From Nitrospira sp. (GTDB taxonomy: Bacteria > Nitrospirota > Nitrospiria > Nitrospirales > Nitrospiraceae): DNA of 5,382 nt. The translations under genes were made by a program, and so were the position numbers. Location: the NCBI GenBank assembly GCA_015904075.1, contig JABMDH010000033.1, positions 8,230 to 13,611 of the forward strand, given 5' to 3'. Below the pieces are notes generated by a model. The model saw only the letters and a program-made list of their open reading frames with translations. It was not told the DNA's origin and ran no database searches. This document shows, one piece after another, positions 1-4,834 of this stretch. Position 1 is the first letter of the stretch; every line of letters begins with the position of its first letter.

Positions 1-167
1 AGAAACTCCTCGTCTTCCGGATAGAGCAGGCTCCAGGAAATCAACAGATACAATTTGCTGCGATTCAAGGCGCGTTCGACCGCAGGGGAATCCTTGATCG
101 TCGAGGGAGCCGGAATCACGGCAGCAGCGGAAGGAGATGTACCCGACACAGGCTGTTTACTTGGCAT
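1..167 (-). CDS. TorD/NarJ-like molybdoenzyme chaperone, N-terminal fragment (runs off left edge)
   Basis: Only the first 55 codons are in the window. The start ATG at 167 follows a perfect GGAGGA (180-175) at 7-nt spacing. A second ATG at 171 is in another frame and stops after four codons, so 167 is the start. Residues 1-30 are a low-complexity Ser/Ala/Pro-rich leader. Residues 31-55 (ERALNRSKLY, then LLISWSLLYPEDEEF) form an amphipathic helix with the Leu-rich, Tyr-Pro-Glu-Asp-Glu pattern that opens TorD/DmsD/NarJ-type all-helical chaperones. Members of that family bind the signal peptide or apo-form of molybdenum enzymes in the cytoplasm during cofactor insertion. The four-cluster ferredoxin gene just upstream on the same strand fits a molybdo-oxidoreductase locus continuing to the left. 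A promoter at 302-274 could drive it independently, leaving a leader of about 100 nt. The family call rests on 25 residues and is inference; the reading frame itself is well supported. Confidence 0.6.
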   Translation of the reverse strand, partial: MPSKQPVSGTSPSAAAVIPAPSTIKDSPAVERALNRSKLYLLISWSLLYPEDEEF

Positions 168-273
168 TCATTTGTCCTCCGGGCTGTCGAGTCATGTCAG
201 GAGACACCCGCCCCGTTCACAATGAGCTCGCCCACCCGCGCAACAACCGGATTCTGAGACCGGAGACTTTGTA

Positions 274-302
274 TGTATATGAAATGGCCGGGTGTATGTC
301 AA
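274..302 (-). promoter_or_regulatory. Sigma70-type promoter for the TorD-like gene
   Basis: On the minus strand a perfect -35 TTGACA (302-297) is followed by a 17-nt spacer and the -10 hexamer TATACA (279-274). Predicted transcription start is near 267, about 100 nt before the start codon at 167. The site lies 24 nt beyond the ferredoxin stop codon, so the downstream gene need not depend on read-through. Spacing is ideal and the -10 matches 4 of 6. Confidence 0.55.
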
Positions 303-325
303 GGGCGAACTGCTCCTGAAACCGG

Positions 326-925
326 TCACCGACCGATCTCCGCACGCCGGCCGGCAGGGGTGACGCGGATCGCTACATGGTCATTGACGGTTGTACACAC
401 CATCTCGCACACACCACACCCGACACAGACTCCGGCCGTCACGGTAAGCTGGAGCGACGCCACATCCATAGCAAGCGCGTGTGTCGGACATTTCGACACA
501 CAGGCATAACAACCTTGCCCGGCCGTACACAACCGATGGGATACGACCGCCAGCCCCATGCGGACATCGGCAAGACTGTCAACCGGCAGCAATGCGCCGG
601 TTGCGCAGGCTGCGATGCAGGGAAAATCTTCGCATAACAGACACGGCGACTGGTCGGCGAACAGAACGGGGGTCGCATCATGGCTGTGCGCGATGATCGC
701 GCCGGGCGGACAAGCCTTGATACAATCCCCGCATTGCGTACAACGTTCGAGAAAAAGCGCCTCCCCTACAGCGCCGGGCGGACGGAGCCAATCCGCACGA
801 ACCGGCGCCGACTCCTTCGCCGGAGCGGCATCAGCTTCCCTGGAAAACTCTTGCGCGGCCTTCGCCACCGAGCGGACCGAATCCTTGATAAAGTCGCGCC
901 GGCCGTATGAGGGATCAGTTGCCAC
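326..925 (-). CDS. NapG/MauM-like ferredoxin, four [4Fe-4S] clusters
   Basis: A 199-residue polyferredoxin that probably shuttles electrons to or from a redox enzyme. Sixteen cysteines form four cluster motifs: C62-C65-C68-C72 (CTQCGDCIKACP), C95-C98-C103-C107 (CLLCEDFPCIAAC), C133-C139-C142-C146, and C167-C170-C173-C177 (CVGCGVCEMVC). The phrase LRPPGA before the first cluster, CEDFPC in the second and RMGLAV before the third are hallmarks I associate with NapG, the periplasmic ferredoxin of nitrate reductase systems. It is shorter than typical NapG. The N-terminus keeps a twin-arginine phrase (GRRDF, residues 8-12), but residues 13-45 are charged and Ala-rich with no hydrophobic core, so Tat export looks unlikely and a cytoplasmic location is inferred. 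The start is GTG at 925; an in-frame stop at 952-950 excludes any longer form except a CTG, and the Shine-Dalgarno is weak (GAG, 6-nt spacing). Electron partner unknown. Confidence 0.85.
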   Translation of the reverse strand: MATDPSYGRRDFIKDSVRSVAKAAQEFSREADAAPAKESAPVRADWLRPPGAVGEALFLERCTQCGDCIKACPPGAIIAHSHDATPVLFADQSPCLLCEDFPCIAACATGALLPVDSLADVRMGLAVVSHRLCTAGQGCYACVSKCPTHALAMDVASLQLTVTAGVCVGCGVCEMVCTTVNDHVAIRVTPAGRRAEIGR

Positions 926-933
926 AGGGATCT

Positions 934-1025
934 CGTAATTCGTCAGTCGTCATACGTCAAACGTAACAGGCGGCAACCCATTGCCCATCTTGTCGAATGA
1001 CGGTTGACGATTGACGCATAACGCA
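934..1025. repeat. Inverted pair of 7-nt repeat arrays (large imperfect hairpin)
   Basis: The spacer between the HELMH gene and the ferredoxin gene holds two heptad arrays. The left array (934-968) reads CGTAATT, CGTCAGT, CGTCATA, CGTCAAA, CGTAACA. The right array (998-1025) reads TGACGGT, TGACGAT, TGACGCA, TAACGCA, preceded by a degenerate unit. The two are roughly reverse complements: about 24 of 35 positions pair when 934-968 is aligned with 989-1023, leaving a loop of about 20 nt. The constant CGTCA/TGACG core with variable last two bases resembles dispersed intergenic repeats rather than a coding remnant. There is no U-tract, so it is not a standard terminator. Confidence 0.6.
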
Positions 1026-1044
1026 GTGTTGTTCGCCATCTAGC

Positions 1045-2046
1045 TTACATCACGCCGTCGGCACGCAACTTATATACCTCCACACAGCGATCACAGGCGC
1101 CGAATTCCACGTCCCATCCCGGATGATTCTCCCGGATAAAATCGAGCACATACGACTCGATCTTGCTCCCCATGTCTTCCACCCAGGAATAGGTGGGAAA
1201 CCGGCACAACGGGCAGGGAAAGCCCGGCATGAGCATGACCTTATTTTCGCTCTCCGGCACTTCGCCGCCCTCCACATCGACCGCGCGATCCATCACGCGA
1301 AGTGTGTCGGTGGCCATCTCGATCAATTCAGAATGCGTGAAATACGACGTCTGCCACAGCCCTTCGAACACCGACTTCAATTGAAGCGGCGCGATTTTCC
1401 GATACCAGGACCGGAACTCCTTGAACCGATCCTCCTTGCTCAACATCGGCTCTTTCCCTGCAGCGACCAGCCGGCTATCCACACTCAAGCTCCACAGCAC
1501 CCGGTAGCGCTGCAAGATCAGCGTTTCTTCGCCTGGATTCTGTCCCACTTTCGTATCCGGATCGTACCCGAACACCGGATCGATCATGTCGGAGATATGC
1601 ATCAGCTCGTGGCGGCAGTACCGCGTCAACGCCGGATCGTAGAATCGGCGTGGAATCAGCTTGATTCCGACGCCTTTCAGCCCCTTCTCCTCGAACTCTC
1701 TCGCCAATTCTTTTTCCACCGATCCCCACTTGCGCAGAATATCGACACCCTCCTGATCTTCTTTCAGAACACCCTTCACCAGCACAATCCCTACCTTGCT
1801 CTTCAATAATGGATACTCGTTAAACGAGTCCCGTACGATATCGGAAAAGCCCCATGTCCCGAAGAGATACTGATAGAGCTTCTTGAACTCTCCTTCCCGG
1901 TCTTCGAGCATGAATTTCTCGTAGATCGGATCGGCATGTTCATGAAACTCTTTGTAATAGGTCGGATCGCCTTCCCGCTCCGTCTTTTCAACGAAAGAAT
2001 CGATGACTTCTTGCAGCAACGCGGGCTGAAACCTGATTTCCATCAT
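1045..2046 (-). CDS. Uncharacterised protein with HELMH zincin-like motif and C-terminal Cys4 zinc-binding tail
   Basis: I do not recognise a named family for this 333-residue soluble protein. No signal peptide or membrane segment is visible. Residues 1-125 are charged and helical (for example EFKKLYQYLFGTWGFSDI). Residues 144-161 carry CRHELMHISDMIDPVFGY, whose H146-E147-x-x-H150 matches the HExxH zinc signature of zincin metallopeptidases. The canonical third ligand is not obvious; E173/E174 (PGEET) or D190 are candidates. The tail has two CxxC pairs, C278/C281 (PCPLC) and C318/C321 (CDRC), which could bind a structural zinc. Metallopeptidase activity is inference only, since HExxH also occurs by chance or in inactive folds. 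Two adjacent ATGs lie at 2046 and 2043. GAGG at 2054-2051 is 4 nt from the first and 7 nt from the second, so 2043 (332 residues) may be the real start. A promoter candidate at 2289-2260 gives a leader of about 200 nt. The heptad hairpin follows its stop. Confidence 0.85.
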   Translation of the reverse strand: MMEIRFQPALLQEVIDSFVEKTEREGDPTYYKEFHEHADPIYEKFMLEDREGEFKKLYQYLFGTWGFSDIVRDSFNEYPLLKSKVGIVLVKGVLKEDQEGVDILRKWGSVEKELAREFEEKGLKGVGIKLIPRRFYDPALTRYCRHELMHISDMIDPVFGYDPDTKVGQNPGEETLILQRYRVLWSLSVDSRLVAAGKEPMLSKEDRFKEFRSWYRKIAPLQLKSVFEGLWQTSYFTHSELIEMATDTLRVMDRAVDVEGGEVPESENKVMLMPGFPCPLCRFPTYSWVEDMGSKIESYVLDFIRENHPGWDVEFGACDRCVEVYKLRADGVM

Positions 2047-2098
2047 GAGACCTCGAACCGTGAAAATCGCTATTGATTAGGTGGTCGGGGGCCGACAC

Positions 2099-2132
2099 AA
2101 GCCGGCGAACTGAGATACTCCGTGACCGGCTT
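2099..2132. repeat. 7-bp perfect inverted repeat in the leader of the HELMH gene
   Basis: AAGCCGG (2099-2105) and CCGGCTT (2126-2132) are exact reverse complements separated by 20 nt. They fall inside the predicted 5' leader of the leftward gene, about 55 nt before its start codon, and could form an RNA hairpin or a protein-binding dyad. The arms are GC-rich, so a chance occurrence is not excluded. Confidence 0.3.
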
Positions 2133-2152
2133 GACGTTTCGACGGTGCCCTT

Positions 2153-2184
2153 GAACGTACCCGGCGTGACCCCTGAGTACGTTC
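2153..2184. promoter_or_regulatory. 8-bp perfect dyad GAACGTAC...GTACGTTC, possible operator
   Basis: GAACGTAC (2153-2160) and GTACGTTC (2177-2184) are perfect reverse complements with a 16-nt gap, so the half-site centres are 24 bp apart, a little over two helical turns. The dyad sits between the divergent promoters, just upstream of the candidate rightward -35 (2212) and within the predicted leftward transcript. It could be a regulator binding site or a leader hairpin. No regulator gene is present in the window. Confidence 0.35.
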
Positions 2185-2211
2185 CTTCTCACACATGTGG
2201 CGATCGAAGGG

Positions 2212-2241
2212 TTGACTTGCCCGCAGAGCATCTCTTACGAT
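2212..2241 (+). promoter_or_regulatory. Weak candidate promoter for the WD40 gene
   Basis: TTGACT (2212-2217, 5 of 6 to the -35 consensus) is followed after 18 nt by TACGAT (2236-2241, 4 of 6 to the -10). It would start transcription near 2249, about 70 nt before the first ATG. The match is modest and the choice of site is uncertain. Confidence 0.3.
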
Positions 2242-2259
2242 CTCGCAGGCTTGGCGAAA

Positions 2260-2289
2260 ATTATACCGGCCTGATCGAACGGCAATCAA
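2260..2289 (-). promoter_or_regulatory. Sigma70-type promoter for the HELMH gene
   Basis: On the minus strand TTGATT (2289-2284) is followed by an 18-nt spacer and a perfect -10 TATAAT (2265-2260). The predicted start is near 2253, giving a leader of roughly 207 nt that includes both inverted repeats of this intergenic region. It faces away from the WD40 gene and overlaps the expected leader of that gene, so the two divergent transcripts may interfere. Confidence 0.45.
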
Positions 2290-2319
2290 GGACCTGCCGG
2301 AGAATCTTATACCATCACG

Positions 2320-3195
2320 ATGATGCCGGAACACACCATGACGCCTTCGCTACCGGGCTCACTTCCAGGATCTGCCGCTAGCACAGCGCAGACACCGCCA
2401 ACCGACTTTCTAGACTATTGGAAACTCGACTGCCGCGAGGTCAGAACCTTCCGCGGCCATTCGCATGGCATCTGGACCGTCGCCTTCTCCCCCGATGGAC
2501 TGACCCTCTCACTGTCGCCCGACGGCCTCATGCTGGCGCGCGGCAGCCACAACAAGGACATCAAGATTTGGGAAGTCACCACCGGCACCGAGCTGATGAC
2601 GCTGCTGGGTAAAGACGAATATGATCATCACTGGTCCGTCTGCGTCGCCTTCTCACCCGACGGCATTCACCTTGCCCACGGCACCGACATCGGGAAGATT
2701 AAGATCTGGGAAGTGCTCCCGAGCGGCGAGGAAAAAGTGCTGCACGACGGGCATTGGCGGCGGGGCGTCGAAGACTCGACCGAGACGCGCGGCTACTACA
2801 TCGAAGACGACGGCGGCTTTCAAAAGCCCATGGATTACTGGATCGGCGCCATGACCTTCACGCCTGACGCGAAGATGCTGATCACCGGCAGCCGGGATCG
2901 CACCATCAAGCTGTTTGACATGCCCCAGGTCATCGAAAAGAAATCCCTCACCGGCCACACAGGCTGGATCCGCAGCCTGGCCGTCTCGCCGGATGGAAAA
3001 GTCCTGGTCAGTGCCAGCGACGACCAGACCATCAAATTCTGGGACCTGGCCACAGGCAGGAACTTCCGAACGCTCAAGGATCACACCGGCGCCGTCCGCT
3101 GCATAACCTTTTCACCAGACGGCAAACGACTCGCCACCGCCTCCTGGGACCGCACAATCAAACTTTGGGAAGGTGGAGCGAAGTCGGAAGAGTAG
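2320..3195 (+). CDS. WD40-repeat protein (five recognisable repeats)
   Basis: A 291-residue protein, probably a cytoplasmic beta-propeller scaffold for protein-protein contacts; the partner is unknown. Residues 1-38 are a Ser/Pro/Thr-rich lead-in. Five WD40 units follow: 41-86 (TFRGHSHGIWTVAFSPDG to IKIWEV), 94-132 (VAFSPDG, IKIWEV), 139-201 (TFTPDA, RDRTIKLFDM), 207-243 (GHTGWIRSLAVSPDG, IKFWDL) and 249-284 (DHTGAVRCITFSPDG, WDRTIKLWEG). Repeat 1 contains a second SPDG block nine residues after the first. Repeat 3 carries an acidic/aromatic insertion at about 146-170. Five units is below the usual seven blades, and the protein ends directly after the last repeat, so the propeller may be small, degenerate or completed by oligomerisation. 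In-frame ATGs lie at 2320, 2323 and 2338. GGAG at 2299-2302 is too far from 2320, and a weak GGAA (2328-2331) sits 6 nt before 2338, so 2338 is a real alternative. It converges with the SIMPL gene. Confidence 0.9.
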   Translation: MMPEHTMTPSLPGSLPGSAASTAQTPPTDFLDYWKLDCREVRTFRGHSHGIWTVAFSPDGLTLSLSPDGLMLARGSHNKDIKIWEVTTGTELMTLLGKDEYDHHWSVCVAFSPDGIHLAHGTDIGKIKIWEVLPSGEEKVLHDGHWRRGVEDSTETRGYYIEDDGGFQKPMDYWIGAMTFTPDAKMLITGSRDRTIKLFDMPQVIEKKSLTGHTGWIRSLAVSPDGKVLVSASDDQTIKFWDLATGRNFRTLKDHTGAVRCITFSPDGKRLATASWDRTIKLWEGGAKSEE

Positions 3196-3310
3196 TCACT
3201 GATCCAGTCCTCTCCTACGTCAGCAGAATGATCTCCACAATACGTCACGTTATCAGTCAACCTTCTTGAGAGTTCCAACTACGAGGACAGCACAGAACGG
3301 ACCTTCGCAA

Positions 3311-4042
3311 TCAGTTCGGTGCAATCTCGTAGACCAGCGTCACGGTCGCTTCGACCTTCATTTCGCCCGGAGAGATCGGTGGTGCCCCTCCCTCTGCATC
3401 CATCGCCATCATCGACCGCGCCATATGGGGCGCCGGCCGAACTACGTGGCCGCCTTCATTGACTGAGAGCACCCGCACAAGTTTCACGCTCAAGGTCTCG
3501 CTCACCGCAGCCGCTTTTTCATGGGCCCTGGCCGCAGCGACCTTCAATGCATTCAATCTCGCCGACTGCTCATCGCGCAACGCCCAATGTAGCCCCTGAA
3601 AGTGGTTGACACCCGCGGCCAGAACATCTTCAATCACCCTGCCGACCTTTTCCAAGTTCCGCACGTCCACCGTCACTGTGTTGCTCATCAGATACCCAAT
3701 GATCTCCGGCGAAGCAGGCGGCGCGTCGCTGGAACGCTTGGGAGGCGGTTTGTACTGAGGAGACACCGTGAATAACGAAGTCTGGATACGCTCCTTCTCG
3801 ATATGCTGATCCCGAAGCCGCTCCATGACCTTGGTCATCACGGCATTGTTCTGCCGTTGAGCATCGGCCAACGAGCGGGCTGCGGTGTCCATGCCGAACG
3901 TCACAAACACCTGGTCCGGCGCGAACGCCAGACTGCCGGTCGCCGACACCGTGATCGTCGACGGCTCCGGCCTGAGCTCATCATGAGCCTGTACGGCACC
4001 CGTCCACACTGCAAGCAGCGCGAGCACTGCAACAATTACCAT
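3311..4042 (-). CDS. Exported SIMPL-domain (DUF541) protein
   Basis: A 243-residue member of the SIMPL/DUF541 family, the group containing E. coli YggE, which is linked to oxidative-stress tolerance. Biochemical function is not established here. Residues 1-19 (MVIVAVLALLAVWTGAVQA) are a hydrophobic export signal with likely cleavage after AQA-type VQA, before HDELRPEP, so the mature protein is periplasmic or surface-associated. The SIMPL domain fills the rest: ITVSATGSLAFAPDQVFVTF opens it, a helix with DAQRQNNAVMTKVMERL follows, then IQTSLFTVSPQY, NTVTVDVRNLEKVGRVIEDV, and a closing strand VEATVTLVYEI. A short Pro/Lys/Ser-rich loop follows SPQY. The frame stays open to a GTG at 4090, which would add 16 residues ending in RRRS. 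I chose 4042 because those Arg codons are the Shine-Dalgarno itself. The caveat is that the short form has no positive charge before the hydrophobic core, whereas the long form would. Family call is firm; start is fairly secure. Confidence 0.9.
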   Translation of the reverse strand: MVIVAVLALLAVWTGAVQAHDELRPEPSTITVSATGSLAFAPDQVFVTFGMDTAARSLADAQRQNNAVMTKVMERLRDQHIEKERIQTSLFTVSPQYKPPPKRSSDAPPASPEIIGYLMSNTVTVDVRNLEKVGRVIEDVLAAGVNHFQGLHWALRDEQSARLNALKVAAARAHEKAAAVSETLSVKLVRVLSVNEGGHVVRPAPHMARSMMAMDAEGGAPPISPGEMKVEATVTLVYEIAPN

Positions 4043-4046
4043 GGAT

Positions 4047-4054
4047 CTCCTCCT
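4047..4054 (-). promoter_or_regulatory. Strong ribosome binding site deciding the SIMPL start
   Basis: AGGAGGAG on the minus strand (4054-4047), with GGAGG ending 6 nt before the ATG at 4042, is close to a perfect anti-16S match. Read as codons in the longer frame it would give AGG-AGG-AGA, a run of Arg codons that the CGN-rich neighbouring genes largely avoid. This supports it being a ribosome site rather than coding sequence. Confidence 0.75.
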
Positions 4055-4254
4055 GTCATAGAATCCAACCGTCTCTGTAGCGATCTTCACCCGAGAGCAG
4101 CCTACCCCGCAGTGACGTTCAAGGCAACTGGCTTGGCCCCCCTTGTCTAATCGCGGGCCGCATGACGACGGTCGCCCCGCACGACATCAAAATAATCTGA
4201 AAATCAATCAACATCCGCACAAGATTTGGGACGAATGCTCTCGTCCCCATGTTC

Positions 4255-4275
4255 TGTGGATAATCCTGTGAACAA
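4255..4275 (-). other. Tandem DnaA-box-like sites
   Basis: TGTGGATAA (4255-4263) is the exact reverse complement of the consensus DnaA box TTATCCACA. Three nucleotides later TGTGAACAA (4267-4275) is the complement of TTGTTCACA, two mismatches from that 9-mer. A weaker TGTGAATCC follows at 4299-4307. All share one orientation and stand next to the GGGACGA hairpin. Binding by DnaA is inferred from sequence only, and no dnaA, dnaN or gyrB gene lies in the window. Confidence 0.4.
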
Positions 4276-4439
4276 GTTCCTGCGTGCGTGCAGAAACATG
4301 TGAATCCACCACACATCGCTTCACAATGCCTACTTTTTAGGCGTCTGCCGTGTCATGGGCATGCCCCTAGTAATTGTGGCTGGAAGCAGAATTTCTTATT
4401 TTTTTCCGCATTCCTAGGCCTGGACGACTTGACATGATG

Positions 4440-4486
4440 AAATCAGCGCTCCTGGAGCGTCTCCTGCATTGATAAGCTGATTTTTT
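4440..4486 (+). terminator. Terminator-like hairpin with T-run, no upstream gene seen
   Basis: AAATCAGC (4440-4447) pairs exactly with GCTGATTT (4476-4483), followed by further T residues (T-run 4481-4486). The 28-nt interior contains its own small hairpin GCTC-CTG-GAGC (4448-4458). The overall shape is that of a rho-independent terminator on the plus strand, although the outer stem is AT-rich and the loop is long. The nearest upstream gene on this strand ends at 3195, with an opposing gene between, so it may end an unannotated small RNA or be an origin-type structure. The T-run runs into a DnaA box. Confidence 0.35.
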
Positions 4487-4493
4487 ATCCACA
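4485..4493 (+). other. Consensus DnaA box TTATCCACA
   Basis: An exact match to the 9-mer consensus, opposite in orientation to the pair at 4255-4275 and about 220 bp away. It directly abuts the T-run of the hairpin at 4440-4486. Confidence 0.4.
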
Positions 4494-4627
4494 GCCTCAA
4501 CGCTTTTCTGGGGATCCTGGTCCAATACGCAAGCCTGGAGCGGCGTTCCAAATCTGTCAAGGGACAAGCTCAAAAATCGTCGAAGAGGGAATAGGCGGAG
4601 AAGATCAAAAGAATCATTCGCTTGCGG

Positions 4628-4650
4628 AAAAAACGAGACGCCGCGCGTCC
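4628..4650 (-). terminator. Rho-independent terminator of the 58-residue protein gene
   Basis: On the minus strand, starting about 8 nt after the stop codon, GACGC (4649-4645) pairs with GCGTC (4641-4637) around a 3-nt loop, with one extra G-T pair below. A run of six T follows at 4633-4628 after a 3-nt gap. The stem is short but very GC-rich and the position is exactly as expected. Confidence 0.6.
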
Positions 4651-4657
4651 GGCAGGA

Positions 4658-4834
4658 TTATTTTTTTCGATACACGTTCAACCCCACCTTCTCCTGGCGA
4701 TTTGGAATCGTGACATTTCCTTCTGTTGACGCAATGATGATCGTCTTGCCCGATGCCGACGGCCCAAACTCCTTCGAAAGATCAACCTTGATCGTCAACC
4801 ATGTACCCTCGACAGTCATTTCAACATTTTTCAT
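4658..4834 (-). CDS. Small conserved-looking protein of 58 residues, function unknown
   Basis: The translation begins MKNVEMTVEGTWLTIKVDL, continues SKEFGPSASGKTIIIASTEG and ends in GLNVYRKK. ATG at 4834 follows AAAGGA (4847-4842) at 7-nt spacing, and a terminator sits just past the TAA, so the gene is a complete transcription unit end. It is predicted to be a compact beta-rich cytoplasmic protein with alternating hydrophobic strands (VEMTV, LTIKVDL, TIIIAST, VGLNVY) and a small polar turn GPSASGKT. The GKT looks like the end of a P-loop, but the GxxxxGK[ST] context is too short a protein to be an NTPase. The segment FGPSASGKTIIIASTEGN resembles short hypothetical proteins I recall from diverse bacteria; that is memory, not a search result. 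It lies 155 nt downstream of the exported-protein gene on the same strand. No function is proposed. Confidence 0.8.
   Translation of the reverse strand: MKNVEMTVEGTWLTIKVDLSKEFGPSASGKTIIIASTEGNVTIPNRQEKVGLNVYRKK

Larger units (their letters stand above)
4043..4657. other. 615-nt gene-free, hairpin-rich intergenic region
   Basis: I find no supportable gene here. Minus-strand open frames at 4119-4316 and 4367-4573 have no ribosome site or recognisable protein pattern. The stretch is visibly richer in A/T than the flanking genes, with tracts such as TTTCTTATTTTTTTCC (4392-4407). It contains a perfect 7-bp hairpin GGGACGA/TCGTCCC (4228-4247), a GCCTA/TAGGC hairpin (4328-4342), the 10-bp palindrome GGGCATGCCC (4357-4366), DnaA-box sequences and a terminator-like element, listed separately. 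The first 100-150 nt probably include the unidentified SIMPL promoter and leader. Confidence 0.6.

Noticed and set aside
1123..1809. Plus-strand open frame of 228 codons opposite the HELMH gene
   Set aside because: It lies wholly antisense to a gene with a clear start, ribosome site and motifs; its His/Arg/Pro-rich translation is typical of an antisense shadow, and no ribosome site precedes it.
2308..2313. TATACC just upstream of ATG 2320, which would give a leaderless WD40 mRNA
   Set aside because: No acceptable -35 lies at the right distance, and the start codon itself is uncertain.
2073..2381. Open frames on both strands across the divergent intergenic region
   Set aside because: They overlap promoters and dyads, run into the WD40 start in another frame, and have no coding signals.
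3196..3310. Search for a terminator between the convergent WD40 and SIMPL genes
   Set aside because: Only a 4-bp ACTG/CAGT stem (3198-3208) and a repeated TACGTCA (3216, 3241) were found; neither has a T-run or enough pairing to call.
4119..4316. Minus-strand open frame of 65 codons upstream of the SIMPL gene
   Set aside because: Cys-rich, patternless translation with no ribosome site, covering the hairpin and DnaA boxes; likely chance.
4429..4434. Perfect TTGACA on the plus strand
   Set aside because: No -10 hexamer occurs 16-19 nt downstream (the position reads CTGGAG), so it is not called as a promoter.
4555..4560. Perfect TTGACA on the minus strand (as TGTCAA on plus)
   Set aside because: The sequence at the expected -10 distance reads CAGGCT; no match, and no gene follows closely.
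4367..4573. Minus-strand open frame of 68 codons in the hairpin-rich region
   Set aside because: It starts with TTG without a ribosome site, overlaps the DnaA box and the terminator-like stem, and its translation shows no recognisable pattern.
4655..4670. T-run at 4661-4667 as a plus-strand terminator tail
   Set aside because: These bases are the Lys-Lys codons and stop of the 58-residue gene; the nearby hairpin fits much better as the minus-strand terminator of that gene.
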